From Mycolicibacterium elephantis DSM 44368 (GTDB lineage: Bacteria > Actinomycetota > Actinomycetes > Mycobacteriales > Mycobacteriaceae), in contig NZ_ATDN01000001.1 of assembly GCF_004014805.1 (NCBI RefSeq), forward strand, positions 62,001-126,000: DNA of 64,000 nt. Direction: 5' to 3'. Positions 55,197 through 64,000 of the stretch are shown one piece after another. The notes beneath the pieces were generated by a model, which saw only the letters and a program-made list of their open reading frames with translations, was not told the origin of the DNA and ran no database searches. Position numbers and translations under genes: made by a program. Position 1 is the stretch's first letter, and every line of letters starts with the position of its first letter.

Positions 55197-58100
55197 TCAG
55201 CCTTCGAGTTCACCCTCGGTTTCGAGCAGCACCTGCCGCAGGCCCTCCAGCGTGGCCTGGTCGGGTTCCGCCCACATGCCGCGGTCGACGGCCTCCAACA
55301 ACCGCTCTGCCATCCCGTGCAGGGCCCATGGGTTGGATTCGGCCATGAACTTGCGGTTCTCGTCGCTCAGCACGTATTCGGCGGTGAGCTGCTCGTACAT
55401 CCAGTCGGCCATCACCCCCGCGGTCGCGTCGTAGCCGAACAGGTAGTCGACGGTGGCGGCCATCTCGAAGGCGCCCTTGTAGCCGTGCCGCCGCATCGCG
55501 TTCATCCAGCGCGGGTTGACCACGCGGGCACGGAACACCCGGGTGGTCTCCTCCGACAGCGTGCGGGTGCGCACCGCGTCGGGCCGGGTGTTGTCGCCGA
55601 TGTAGGCGGCCGGGTCCTTGCCGGTCAACGCCCGAACCGTGGCGACCATCCCGCCGTGGTACTGGAAGTAGTCGTCGGAGTCGGCGATGTCGTGTTCGCG
55701 GGTGTCGGTGTTCTTGGCGGCCACCGCGATCCGGCGATACTGCCGGCTCATGTCGTCGGCGGCCGGGGCGCCGTCCAGACCGCGACCGTAGGCGAACCCA
55801 CCCCACGCGGTGTACACCTGGGCCAGGTCGGCGTCGTCACGCCAGTTGCGGCTGTCGATCAGCTGCAGCAGCCCGGCGCCGTAGGTTCCCGGCTTGGAGC
55901 CGAAAATCCTTGTGGTCGAGCGGCGTTGGTCACCGTGCTCGGCGAGGTCGGCCTGCGCGTGGGCGCGTACGTAGTTGTCCTCGGCCGGCTCGTCGAGCCC
56001 GGTGACCAGCGCGACGGCGTCGTCGAGCATGGTGACGACGTGCGGGAAGGCGTCGCGGAAGAACCCCGAGATCCGCACCGTGACGTCGATGCGCGGCCTG
56101 CCGAGCTCGGCCAGCGAGATGGGCTCGAGGTTCACCACCCGTCGCGACGCCTCGTCCCACATCGGGCGAACACCAAGCAGCGCGAGCACTTCGGCGATGT
56201 CATCGCCGGCGGTGCGCATCGCCGAGGTGCCCCACACCGACAGACCGACCGATCGCGGCCACTGCCCGTAATCCTCGCGGTAGCGCGCCAGCAGCGAATC
56301 GGCCATCGCCACACCGGTTTCCCACGCCAGCCGCGACGGCACCGCCTTGGGGTCGACGGAGTAGAAGTTGCGCCCGGTCGGCAGCACGTTGACCAGCCCC
56401 CGCAGCGGAGATCCCGACGGTCCCGCCGCGATGAACCGGCCGTCGAGCGCGCGCAGGATCTGGTCGATCTCGTGGGCCGTGCCCGCCAGGCGCGGCACCA
56501 CCTCGGTGGCGGCGAACCGCAGCACGGCGGCGACGTCGGCGTTGTCGGTCAACGTATCGACCGCGTCGGGGTCCCAGCCGGTTGACTGCAGCGCGGCGAC
56601 GAGTTCGCGCGCCTGCGCCTCAGCCGCGTCGATGGCCGCGCGCTCGTCCGTGCCGTCCTCGGCCAGCCCCAGCGCCTCACGCAGCCCGGGCACCACCTGC
56701 TCTCCCCCGAACAGCTGCCGCGCCCGCAGCACCGCCAGCACCAGGTCGAGTTCGGCTTCGCCCGTTGGTGTTTCACCGAGGACGTGCAGACCGTCGCGGA
56801 TCTGGACGTCTTTGATCTCGCACAGCCAGCCGTCGACGTGCAGCAGCATGTCGTCGAAGGAGTCCTCGTCGGGGCGGTCCTCGAGGCCCAGATCGTGATC
56901 CATCTTGGCGGCCCGCATCAGCGTCCAGATCTGCTGGCGGATGGCGGGCAGCTTGGCGGGGTCGAGCGCGGCGATGTTGGCGTGTTCGTCGAGCAGCTGC
57001 TCCAAACGTGCGATGTCGCCGTAGGTTTCGGCCCTGGCCATGGGCGGGATCAGGTGGTCGACCAGCGTCGCGTGCGCGCGGCGCTTGGCCTGTGTGCCCT
57101 CGCCGGGGTCGTTGACGAGAAACGGGTAGATCAGCGGCAGGTTGCCCAGCGCGGCATCGGAGGCGCAGGACGCCGACATGCCGAGGGTCTTGCCCGGCAG
57201 CCACTCCAGGTTGCCGTGCTTGCCGAGGTGCACGACCGCGTCGGCGCCGAAGCAGGCGTCGATCCAGTGGTAGGCGGCCAGGTAGTGGTGGCTCGGTGGC
57301 AGGTCCGGGTCGTGGTAGATGGCCACGGGGTTCTCACCGAATCCGCGTGGCGGCTGCACCATCAGCACCACGTTGCCCGCCCGCCAGGCCGCGATGACGA
57401 TCTCGCCGTCGGGGTTCCGGCTGCGGTCGACGAACACCTCGCCGGGCGGCGGGCCCCACTGCGCGGCCACCGCATCTTTGAAGTCCGCGGGCAGCGTGTC
57501 GAACCAGTCGCGATAGTCCTTGGCGGACAACCGGATCGGGTTGCCCTCGAGCTGGCCGGTGGTGAGCCAGTCGGGGTCCTGGCCGCCGCGTTCGATCAGC
57601 GCGTGGATCAGCGCGTCACCATCGCCGGAGGCGATGATGGTGCCGAGGTCGCCGGGAGCGTCCATCTCGCCGATCACGTATCCGGCCTCGCGCATCGCCC
57701 GCAGCAGCGCCACCGCGCTCGCGGGCGTGTCGAGGCCGACGGCGTTGCCGATGCGGGCGTGCTTGGTGGGATAGGCGGAGAACACCACCGCCACCCGCTT
57801 CCGCGCGGCCGGGATGGAGCGCAGCCGGGCGTGGCGCACCGCGAGCCCGGCCACCCGGGCGCACCGCTCAGGGTCGGCGACGTAGGAGATCAAGCCTTCG
57901 TCGTCGATCTCCTTGAACGAGAACGGAACGGTGATGATGCGCCCGTCGAACTCCGGGACGGCGACCTGGCTGGCGACGTCGAGCGGGGAGAGCCCGTCGT
58001 CGTTGTCCTGCCACTGCGTCCGCGAACTGGTCAGGCACAGGCCCTGCAGGATCGGGATGTCGAGGGCGGCCAGGTGCGCGACGTTCCAGGTGTCGTCCTC

Positions 58101-58802
58101 GCCGCCTGCCGTGACGGCCGCCGGGGTGGCGCCGCCCGCGGCCAGCACGGTCGTCACCATCGCGTCCGCGGCGCCGAGCACGTCGAGCAGCTCGGCGTCG
58201 GCCGTGCGCAGCGACGCGCAGAACACCGGCAGCGCCCGCCCGCCGGCCTCCTCGATGGCGTCGCACAACGCGTCCACGTACGCGGTGTTGCCCGCCAGAT
58301 GCTGGGCGCGGTAGTACAGCACCGCGACGGTCGGCCCGTCCGGGTTTGCCACCGGGCGCTCGATGACGCCCCAGTTCGGCGTCGTCACCGGCGGCGCGAA
58401 GCCGTAGCCGGTCATCAGCAGCGTGTCGCACAGGAACGCGTGCAGCTGACGCAGGTTGTCCACCCCGCCGTGCGCGAGATACAGATGCGACTGCACCGCC
58501 ACCCCGGCCGGCGTGGTGGAGTGCTCCATGAGCTCGGCGTCCGGCGTCTGCTCCCCGCTGACCACCACGGTCGGCAGGCCGCTGGCGACCACCGTGTCGA
58601 TGCCGTCCTGCCACGCGCGGTAGCCGCCGAGGATTCGCACCACGGCGATATCGGCCGCGCCGAGTAGCTCCTCCAGCTCGCCGTCGACCAGCCGGGACGG
58701 GTTCGCCCACCGATAGGTCGCGCCGCTGGCGCGGGCGGTGATCAGGTCGGTGTCGGAGGTCGACAGGACGAGGACGGTGGGGTCACGCAGGGGCTGAGCC
58801 AC
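55197..58802 (-). CDS. cobN: Cobaltochelatase large subunit CobN
   Basis: 1201 residues from GTG 58802, normal length for CobN. Landmarks: VLYYRAQHLAGNTAYVDALC, PVFCASLRTADAELLDVLG, FSAYPTKHARIGNAVGLDTP, DADAVVHLGKHGNLEWLPGK-type HGN motif, and LPTGRNFYSVDPKAVPSRLA. CobN inserts cobalt into hydrogenobyrinate a,c-diamide in aerobic cobalamin synthesis, with smaller ATPase subunits not present in this window. A 33-residue membrane protein gene precedes it by 30 bases. The divergent cobG-cobH-cobIJ operon lies on the other side. Confidence 0.96.
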   Translation of the reverse strand: MAQPLRDPTVLVLSTSDTDLITARASGATYRWANPSRLVDGELEELLGAADIAVVRILGGYRAWQDGIDTVVASGLPTVVVSGEQTPDAELMEHSTTPAGVAVQSHLYLAHGGVDNLRQLHAFLCDTLLMTGYGFAPPVTTPNWGVIERPVANPDGPTVAVLYYRAQHLAGNTAYVDALCDAIEEAGGRALPVFCASLRTADAELLDVLGAADAMVTTVLAAGGATPAAVTAGGEDDTWNVAHLAALDIPILQGLCLTSSRTQWQDNDDGLSPLDVASQVAVPEFDGRIITVPFSFKEIDDEGLISYVADPERCARVAGLAVRHARLRSIPAARKRVAVVFSAYPTKHARIGNAVGLDTPASAVALLRAMREAGYVIGEMDAPGDLGTIIASGDGDALIHALIERGGQDPDWLTTGQLEGNPIRLSAKDYRDWFDTLPADFKDAVAAQWGPPPGEVFVDRSRNPDGEIVIAAWRAGNVVLMVQPPRGFGENPVAIYHDPDLPPSHHYLAAYHWIDACFGADAVVHLGKHGNLEWLPGKTLGMSASCASDAALGNLPLIYPFLVNDPGEGTQAKRRAHATLVDHLIPPMARAETYGDIARLEQLLDEHANIAALDPAKLPAIRQQIWTLMRAAKMDHDLGLEDRPDEDSFDDMLLHVDGWLCEIKDVQIRDGLHVLGETPTGEAELDLVLAVLRARQLFGGEQVVPGLREALGLAEDGTDERAAIDAAEAQARELVAALQSTGWDPDAVDTLTDNADVAAVLRFAATEVVPRLAGTAHEIDQILRALDGRFIAAGPSGSPLRGLVNVLPTGRNFYSVDPKAVPSRLAWETGVAMADSLLARYREDYGQWPRSVGLSVWGTSAMRTAGDDIAEVLALLGVRPMWDEASRRVVNLEPISLAELGRPRIDVTVRISGFFRDAFPHVVTMLDDAVALVTGLDEPAEDNYVRAHAQADLAEHGDQRRSTTRIFGSKPGTYGAGLLQLIDSRNWRDDADLAQVYTAWGGFAYGRGLDGAPAADDMSRQYRRIAVAAKNTDTREHDIADSDDYFQYHGGMVATVRALTGKDPAAYIGDNTRPDAVRTRTLSEETTRVFRARVVNPRWMNAMRRHGYKGAFEMAATVDYLFGYDATAGVMADWMYEQLTAEYVLSDENRKFMAESNPWALHGMAERLLEAVDRGMWAEPDQATLEGLRQVLLETEGELEG

Positions 58803-58832
58803 CCACCATTACTACCCCATGGCGGAACCGGG

Positions 58833-58934
58833 TCAGCGACGGTGCCAGCGGTCGAAGGTGCTCTGCGGGTACGGCAGACCCAGCGCGCCGATGAGGACGA
58901 GCAGCAGGGTCCCGAAGATCAGGAGTTCGAACAT
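58833..58934 (-). CDS. 33-residue single-helix membrane protein upstream of cobN
   Basis: The ATG at 58934 follows a near-perfect ribosome site, GGAAGGAACAACG. The product MFELLIFGTLLLVLIGALGL continues with a short PYPQSTFDRWHRR tail, giving one transmembrane helix and a basic C-terminus. It is 30 bases upstream of cobN on the same strand. It is too short for ordinary ORF listings. A role in holding or regulating cobaltochelatase or cobalt uptake is only a guess; no CbtB-type histidine motif is present. Confidence 0.65.
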   Translation of the reverse strand: MFELLIFGTLLLVLIGALGLPYPQSTFDRWHRR

Positions 58935-59057
58935 CGTTGTTCCTTCCGTGACAGCGTTGTTGCACACGAGTTCAGTAGTGCAGAAGCTACGACGGAAACC
59001 GCCGCTCGTGACCGACTTGTGCGGGACGGATCACCGGCCCATGAATTGTGGTCGCCG

Positions 59058-59276
59058 TCACAGCCGGTCCATCTCGCGTTCCATGAGGGCCTTCTCGAGG
59101 AAGACGTGCCGCTTGGGATAGCGCCGCCGCGCCGGCTTCTGCTTCTTCGCGGGCCGCCCGGCTCGCGCGGCCGCGGTGGCAAAGGCCACCTCCTGCTCGG
59201 TGATCAGGACCGGCTCGGCAGCGGGCGCCTCAGTAGGTGTGGTTGACGGGTTCAAACGCGTTGACGTACTGCTCAT
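59058..59276 (-). CDS. Small basic conserved protein
   Basis: 72 residues from the ATG at 59276 with GGAGAG upstream. The N-terminus is Ser/Thr/Pro-rich, the middle has EPVLITEQEVAFATAAA, and the end is strongly basic (PAKKQKPARRRYPKRHVFLE) with a closing MEREMDRL. I recognise no function. The basic tract suggests nucleic-acid or acidic-partner binding. The longer frame upstream reads into non-coding sequence, so the short start is preferred. The gap to the 33-residue gene (58935-59057) shows nothing else. Confidence 0.7.
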   Translation of the reverse strand: MSSTSTRLNPSTTPTEAPAAEPVLITEQEVAFATAAARAGRPAKKQKPARRRYPKRHVFLEKALMEREMDRL

Positions 59277-59359
59277 TTCATTCTCTCCACCGTGTTCGCC
59301 CGGCATGGTGCCGAGCCGTGATGAGAGAAGTCTCGACCGCGCGCACGCACTGGTCATGC

Positions 59360-59371
59360 GTAGTCGACTAC
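59360..59371. promoter_or_regulatory. 12-bp palindrome GTAGTCGACTAC
   Basis: The site lies in the divergent intergenic region between the small basic protein (start 59276) and cobG (start 59421), 50 bases before cobG. The same 12 bases form the centre of the longer palindrome at 18641-18658. The position is suitable for an operator; the regulator is unknown. Confidence 0.4.
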
Positions 59372-59420
59372 CTGTCCTGGCCTCGTCGGCCCGAGAACCT
59401 CGTCGGCGTACCGTGAGCCC

Positions 59421-60545
59421 ATGGCCCGAAACCGCGAGCACGACGCCTGCCCGGGCGCCTTGCACGTGCACCGCGCGGCCGACGGAGCCCTGGCCCGGGT
59501 CCGGCTGCCCGGTGGATCGATCACCCCCGCACAGTTGCAGGCGCTGGCGACGGCGGCGACGCGGTGGGGTTCTGCCACTTTGGAACTCACGTCGCGCGCC
59601 AACATCCAGGTTCGCGGCATCGACGACGACGCGACCGCTGCGGTCGCCGACGCGGTGGCGGCGGCCGGGCTGCTGCCGTCCCCGACGCACGAGCGGATCC
59701 GCAACATCGTCGCCTCGCCGCTGTCGGGCCGGGTCGGCGCGACCACCGACGTCCGCGCCACGGTCGCCGAACTCGACGAGGCGATCCGGGCGCGGCCCGG
59801 ACTGGCGGCGCTGCCGGGCCGGTTTCTGTTCGGCGTCGACGACGGCCGCGGCGACATCTCCGGGCTGGCCGCCGACGCCGGTGTGCACGTCGACGGCGAT
59901 TCGGCGGCGTTGCTGCTGGCCGGCCGCGACACCGGCGTCCGGCTCACGCTGCCGCAGGTCGTGCCCGCCCTGGTCGACGTCGCACAACGCTTCACCGAGA
60001 TCCGCGAAACCGCCTGGCGGGTGGCCGAACTGGGCGACCCGGCGCGGCTGCTCACCGACCTACCGGTGACGGCGCCCGCCGGTGCGACGTGGGAAACGGT
60101 CACCCGCCCACCCGTCGGCTGGATCGAGCAGCGCGACGACCGCATCGCGTTGGGTGCCGCGGTGCCGCTGGGCGTGCTGCCCGCGCGCACGGCCGAGTTC
60201 CTGGCCGCCATCGACGCGCCGATGGCGATCACCCCGTGGCGGTCGGTGCTGGTCTTCGACCTCGACGAAGCACGCGCCGACACCGCGCTGCGGGTGCTCG
60301 CCCCGATGGGACTGGTGTTCGACGAGCGGTCGCCGTGGTTGTCGATCAGCGCGTGCACCGGCAGCCCCGGCTGCGCGCACTCGGCAGCCGACGTGCGCGC
60401 CGACGCGGCAGCCGCGGCAGCCGCCGGGCCTGCGGCCGGTCACCGTCATTTCGTCGGTTGCGACCGCGCCTGCGGCAGCCCGGGCGTCGGCGAGGTGCTG
60501 GTGGCCACCGGAGACGGATATCGGCCGCGCAGCGCGTCACCGTAG
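59421..60545 (+). CDS. cobG: Precorrin-3B synthase
   Basis: 374 residues. It belongs to the nitrite/sulfite-reductase-like family that binds a 4Fe-4S cluster and a haem-type centre: WGSATLELTSRANIQVRGID, GRFLFGVDDGRGDISGLAAD, and the cluster ligands ISACTGSPGCAHS (C-x5-C) and VGCDRACGSP (C-x3-C). It oxidises precorrin-3A to precorrin-3B with O2 in aerobic cobalamin synthesis. First gene of cobG-cobH-cobIJ. The 144-base region upstream shows a palindrome but no cobalamin riboswitch. Confidence 0.93.
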   Translation: MARNREHDACPGALHVHRAADGALARVRLPGGSITPAQLQALATAATRWGSATLELTSRANIQVRGIDDDATAAVADAVAAAGLLPSPTHERIRNIVASPLSGRVGATTDVRATVAELDEAIRARPGLAALPGRFLFGVDDGRGDISGLAADAGVHVDGDSAALLLAGRDTGVRLTLPQVVPALVDVAQRFTEIRETAWRVAELGDPARLLTDLPVTAPAGATWETVTRPPVGWIEQRDDRIALGAAVPLGVLPARTAEFLAAIDAPMAITPWRSVLVFDLDEARADTALRVLAPMGLVFDERSPWLSISACTGSPGCAHSAADVRADAAAAAAAGPAAGHRHFVGCDRACGSPGVGEVLVATGDGYRPRSASP

Positions 60546-60554
60546 GGTGAGCGG

Positions 60555-61181
60555 GTGCTCGACTACATTCGCGACGCCGCCGAGATCTACCGGCAGTCGT
60601 TCGCGACCATCCGCGCCGAGGCCGACCTGGCGCGCTTTCCCGCCGACGTCGCCAGGGTGGTGGTGCGGCTGATCCACACGTGCGGGCAGGTCGACGTCGC
60701 CGAGCACGTCGCCTACAGCGACGGTGTGGTCGCCAAGGCGCACGCCGCGCTCGCCGCGGGCGCACCGGTGCTGTGCGACTCGTCGATGGTGGCCGCGGGC
60801 ATCACGAAGTCGCGGCTGCCCGCCGACAACGAGGTGGTCTCGCTGGTCGCCGACCCCAGGGCACCGGAACTGGCGGCCCGGCTCGGCACCACCCGTTCGG
60901 CCGCCGCGGTGGACCTGTGGGCCGAGAAGCTCGGCGGTGCCGTGCTGGCCATCGGCAACGCGCCGACGGCGTTGTTCCGGCTGCTCGAACTGCTCGACGA
61001 CGGCGCCCCCACCCCGGCGGCGGTGCTGGGCGGTCCGGTCGGTTTCGTCGGCTCGGCACAGTCCAAACAGGAACTCATCGACCGCCCGCGCGGGATGTCC
61101 TATCTCGTCGTGACGGGTCGTCGCGGCGGCAGCGCGATGGCCGCCGCGGCCGTGAACGCGATTGCCACCGAAGAAGAATGA
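60555..61181 (+). CDS. cobH: Precorrin-8X methylmutase
   Basis: 208 residues from GTG 60555 with AGGGTGA upstream. CobH blocks: [37 protein letters not shown] with the catalytic histidine, [38 protein letters not shown], and [15 protein letters not shown]. It moves a methyl from C-11 to C-12, converting precorrin-8X to hydrogenobyrinate. It starts 9 bases after cobG and its stop overlaps the cobIJ ATG. Confidence 0.95.
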   Translation: MLDYIRDAAEIYRQSFATIRAEADLARFPADVARVVVRLIHTCGQVDVAEHVAYSDGVVAKAHAALAAGAPVLCDSSMVAAGITKSRLPADNEVVSLVADPRAPELAARLGTTRSAAAVDLWAEKLGGAVLAIGNAPTALFRLLELLDDGAPTPAAVLGGPVGFVGSAQSKQELIDRPRGMSYLVVTGRRGGSAMAAAAVNAIATEEE

Positions 61182-62641
61182 GCGAAGTTCCAGGGAGACT
61201 GTGGGGTGTCGGGCTCGGACCCGGCGACCCCGAACTGGTCACGGTCAAGGCCGCGCGGGTGATCAGCGGGGCCGACGTCGTCGCCTATCACAGCGCGCGG
61301 CACGGCCGCAGCATCGCGCGCGGCATCGCCGAGCCGTATCTGCGGCCGGGCCAGATCGAGGAGCATCTGGTCTATCCGGTCACGACCGAGACCACCGACC
61401 ATCCCGGCGGTTACGCCGGCGCGATGGAGGACTTCTACCGCGAGGCCGCCGACCGGATCGCCGCCCATTTGGAGGCGGGCCGCGACGTGGCCCTGCTCGC
61501 CGAGGGCGATCCGCTGTTCTACAGCTCCTACATGCACATGCACACCCGGCTCACGAAGCGGTTCGACGCCGAGATCGTGCCCGGTGTGACGTCGGTGAGC
61601 GCCGCGTCCGCCGCCACCGGCACGCCGCTGGTGCAGGGCGACGAGGTGCTGTCGATCCTGCCGGGCACGCTGGGCGTCAGCGAGCTCACGCGTCGTCTCG
61701 CCGACACCGACGCTGCCGTGGTGCTCAAGCTGGGCCGCTCGTATCCCGCGGTGCGCGAAGCGCTTTCGGCGGCCGGGCGACTGGATGAGGCGTTCTACGT
61801 CGAGCGGGCCAGCACCTCCCGGCAGCGGGTGCTCGGCGCGGGCGAGGTCGACGACGACACCGTCCCGTACTTCTCGCTGGCGATGCTGCCGGGGCGGTCT
61901 CGGGGCGCCCAGAGCATCGGCAGCGTCGCCGTCGTCGGCCTTGGCCCCGGCGACAGCGACTGGATGACGCCGCAGAGCCGCCGCGAGCTCGCCGCGGCCA
62001 CCGATCTCATCGGCTACGGCCCCTACCTGGACCGCGTCGGGTCCCGGGAGGGACAGCGTCGCCACCCGAGCGACAACACCGACGAACCGGCCCGCGCGCG
62101 GCTGGCCTGCACGCTGGCCGAGCAGGGCCGCGCGGTCGCGGTGGTGTCCTCGGGGGATCCGGGGGTGTTCGCGATGGCGACCGCCGTGCTCGAGGAGGCC
62201 AAGCAGTGGCCGGGCGTCGACGTGCGGGTGATCCCCGCGATGACGGCCGCGCAGGCCGTGGCCAGCCGGGTGGGTGCGCCGCTGGGCCACGACTACGCGG
62301 TGATCTCGCTGTCGGACCGGCTCAAGCCGTGGGAGGTGATCGCCGCGCGGTTGACCGCGGCCGCCGCGGCCGATTTGGTGCTGGCCATTTACAACCCGGC
62401 CTCGAAGAGCCGCACCTGGCAGGTCGGCGCGATGCGCGAGTTGCTGCTCGAGCACCGCGATCCCGGCACCCCGGTGGTGATCGGCCGCGACGTGTCGGGA
62501 CCCGCCGAGGAGGTCAAGGTGGTGCGCCTGGCCGACCTGGACCCGGCCGAGGTGGACATGCGCTGCCTGCTGATCGTCGGGTCGTCGCAGACCCAGTGGT
62601 ACGGCGACCGGGTGTTCACCCCGCGCCGCTACCCCTGCTGA
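61178..62641 (+). CDS. cobIJ: Fused precorrin-2 C20-methyltransferase / precorrin-3B C17-methyltransferase
   Basis: 487 residues, two tetrapyrrole methylases in tandem. The CobI half (about 1-240) has [20 protein letters not shown] and [20 protein letters not shown]. The CobJ half (from about 248) has [48 protein letters not shown] and [20 protein letters not shown]. The first methylates precorrin-2 at C-20, the second contracts the ring at C-17 after CobG acts. The fusion is usual in mycobacteria. It ends 13 bases inside the convergent copper-oxidase gene. Confidence 0.95.
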   Translation: MSEVPGRLWGVGLGPGDPELVTVKAARVISGADVVAYHSARHGRSIARGIAEPYLRPGQIEEHLVYPVTTETTDHPGGYAGAMEDFYREAADRIAAHLEAGRDVALLAEGDPLFYSSYMHMHTRLTKRFDAEIVPGVTSVSAASAATGTPLVQGDEVLSILPGTLGVSELTRRLADTDAAVVLKLGRSYPAVREALSAAGRLDEAFYVERASTSRQRVLGAGEVDDDTVPYFSLAMLPGRSRGAQSIGSVAVVGLGPGDSDWMTPQSRRELAAATDLIGYGPYLDRVGSREGQRRHPSDNTDEPARARLACTLAEQGRAVAVVSSGDPGVFAMATAVLEEAKQWPGVDVRVIPAMTAAQAVASRVGAPLGHDYAVISLSDRLKPWEVIAARLTAAAAADLVLAIYNPASKSRTWQVGAMRELLLEHRDPGTPVVIGRDVSGPAEEVKVVRLADLDPAEVDMRCLLIVGSSQTQWYGDRVFTPRRYPC

Positions 62642-64000
62642 GGAGTGACGTCGATGACCCCGTGCGCACCGCGTTCGGCGTCGACCATCGCGTGGGTCAC
62701 GAACGGGTAGTGCCCGGGCTCGGGAAAGCTCAGCTCCACGAATCCGCCTTGGGCTGCGGATAATCCGAGTGTCTGCGCGCCGCCGGGGCCTGGCCGCAGC
62801 CGGTGGTCGCCTTCGGCCCACACGGTGTCGAACTGGCCGCCGACGACGTGAAAGGAGGTGCCGCGGTTGGGTCCGGCGGCCAGCACCCAGATCCGCACCC
62901 GCTCCCCGACGGCCGCGGTCAGCGGCGCGTGGTCGTACTGGTTGGCGTAGCCGTTGAAGACCACGAGGTCGGGCTTGTCGGCGGCGACCTTGGCGGCGTC
63001 GGCCTCACCGCCGGGCGGGCCGAGGTAGAACTCGGACTGCACGAGCAGATATTCGCGGTCGACCGGCGCCAGGTCCGGCGGGTCGATGATCACCGCGCCG
63101 AACATGCCGTTGGCGATGTGCACCGACATCGGCATCGTCGAGCAGTGATACAGCCACACCCCGGCCTTCGTCGCGGTGAACCGGTACACCAGGCGTTCGC
63201 CCGGTTGGATCGTGCGCATCGGCACGTCGGGGGCCAGCGCACCGGCGTGGAAGTCGATCGAATGCCCGATGGTGCCGTCGTTGACGAGGGTGATCTCGAA
63301 GACGTCGCCGACCTTGCCCCGCAACGTGGGACCCGGTGCCGAGCCGCCGAATGTCCACAGCCGCTGGGTGATTCCCGGCGACACTTCGTGCTCGCTCTCG
63401 GTGACCGGCAGGGTGATCCGGTGGTCCGGTGTCGCCGCGGGCAGCACGGGGTCATGCGGCACGAAACCCGCGTCGGGCCGCTCGGCGAGGCTGCGGGCGA
63501 CGTCGTCGCCGGTGACCGATCCCGCCGCCTGGTCATGATGGCCGGCGTGCGTGGGAGGCGCCGACGCGCCGACCGCGCGCACCGTCATGGTCATGCCCAT
63601 CTGGCGGTGCCCGGCCACCGAGCACCAGCCGTCCAGGTCGGACCCGACCACGCCGGCGTCGAGCACCGCCGTCTCGCCCGGGGCGATGCGACCGGTGCGA
63701 GTTCCGTTGGCCAGCACCAGATCGTGGCGGTCGGAGCCGGTGTTGACGAGCGTGACCACCAGCTGGTTCCCTGCGGGCACCTCGATGGTGTCGGGCACGT
63801 AGCGCATGCCCTCGATGTGCACCTCGACCCGGGTGGTCTGGCCGGTGGCACTCACCGATACCTGCGGGGCGTCGGCGAATCCGACGGCGGCGGGGTCGGC
63901 GGCCACCGCGGCCGCGGCCGTCAGCACCACCACGCCCAGCCCGGCGGCGGCGACCCCGAGCCGGTGTCGTACCGGCGGGCCGGAGGGCGGCGGTCCCGGC
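62629..64000 (-). CDS. Copper oxidase with extra cupredoxin domain (nitrite-reductase/laccase type), N-terminus beyond the window
   Basis: About 457 visible residues; the frame is open to the window edge with a hydrophobic stretch LGVAAAGLGVVVLTAAAAVA that may be a signal anchor or last membrane helix. A first cupredoxin domain carries GWCSVAGHRQMGM (Cys, His, Met of a type 1 copper). Two further domains follow: GHSIDFHAGAL, then YHCSTMPMSVHIANGMFG, a NirK-like type 1 site, then SFHVVGGQFDTVWAEG and a final FVTHAMVDAERGAHGV. This three-domain architecture suggests periplasmic copper oxidation or nitrite reduction. The exact reaction is undecided. Confidence 0.85.
   Translation of the reverse strand, partial: PGPPPSGPPVRHRLGVAAAGLGVVVLTAAAAVAADPAAVGFADAPQVSVSATGQTTRVEVHIEGMRYVPDTIEVPAGNQLVVTLVNTGSDRHDLVLANGTRTGRIAPGETAVLDAGVVGSDLDGWCSVAGHRQMGMTMTVRAVGASAPPTHAGHHDQAAGSVTGDDVARSLAERPDAGFVPHDPVLPAATPDHRITLPVTESEHEVSPGITQRLWTFGGSAPGPTLRGKVGDVFEITLVNDGTIGHSIDFHAGALAPDVPMRTIQPGERLVYRFTATKAGVWLYHCSTMPMSVHIANGMFGAVIIDPPDLAPVDREYLLVQSEFYLGPPGGEADAAKVAADKPDLVVFNGYANQYDHAPLTAAVGERVRIWVLAAGPNRGTSFHVVGGQFDTVWAEGDHRLRPGPGGAQTLGLSAAQGGFVELSFPEPGHYPFVTHAMVDAERGAHGVIDVTPQQG

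Noticed and set aside
56784..58667. 627-codon plus-strand frame opposite cobN
   Set aside because: It is antisense to an unmistakable CobN sequence and lacks any start signal.

Overview
The window is high-GC actinobacterial DNA that looks chromosomal and most probably comes from a fast-growing mycobacterium (Mycolicibacterium-like). The main evidence is the block at 48.4-62.6 kb (rbpA, ppm1, separate lnt, amidohydrolase, fxsA, dienelactone hydrolase, PPOX-fold protein, cobN, cobG, cobH, cobIJ). Its order matches my recollection of the Mycobacterium tuberculosis Rv2050-Rv2066 segment. lnt and ppm1 are separate overlapping genes here, as I recall for M. smegmatis. Other mycobacterial signs are a DosR-type box before a CBS-DUF2267 gene, frequent GTG starts, and many ATGA/GTGA stop-start overlaps.

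Layout. 0-2.6 kb: a flavin monooxygenase, a TetR regulator and an alpha/beta hydrolase in one overlapping minus-strand operon behind a perfect palindrome. 2.6-4.3 kb: a cobalamin riboswitch, a truncated ABC ATPase and a lipoprotein binding protein with no permease, which looks like a decayed corrinoid or siderophore uptake operon. 4.4-6.8 kb: a small secreted protein, a RibD/DHFR-fold reductase and an amine oxidase. 6.8-18.6 kb: a tight five-gene operon of very large, mostly unrecognised proteins including a DUF6603 protein; this is the best candidate for an undescribed system. 18.6-21.8 kb: a regulatory intergenic region (18-bp palindrome and DosR-like box), CBS-DUF2267, a thioesterase-like protein and a CapA-like protein. 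21.9-26.6 kb: a membrane-methyltransferase fusion, an ECF41 (SigJ-like) sigma factor behind a matching ECF41-type promoter and a deletion-scarred flavoprotein gene, then an MFS exporter.

27-31.4 kb: a polyamine-type ABC importer (potA, potD, potB, potC), with potA apparently starting at CTG. 31.4-36.2 kb: an EamA exporter, a methanethiol methyltransferase-like membrane protein, an HD-GYP/LuxR regulator and small conserved proteins. 36.2-42.7 kb: a metallo-beta-lactamase-fold hydrolase, xylulokinase, a DoxX-like protein with eleven 11-residue repeats, then gluconate permease, gluconokinase and a divergent GntR regulator with a candidate operator. 42.7-48.5 kb: an SCO6745-family protein, a ynfA gene flanked by inverted palindromic repeats, a kinase-like two-domain protein, a carboxylesterase and a lipoprotein. 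48.5-64 kb: the conserved rbpA-to-cobalamin block, including an untracked 33-residue membrane protein ahead of cobN, ending in a copper oxidase cut by the window edge.

Cobalamin recurs at both ends (riboswitch at 4.2 kb, late corrin-ring genes at 55-62.6 kb). I see no rRNA, tRNA, CRISPR array, insertion sequence or prophage. All family assignments come from motif reading and memory; no search was run.
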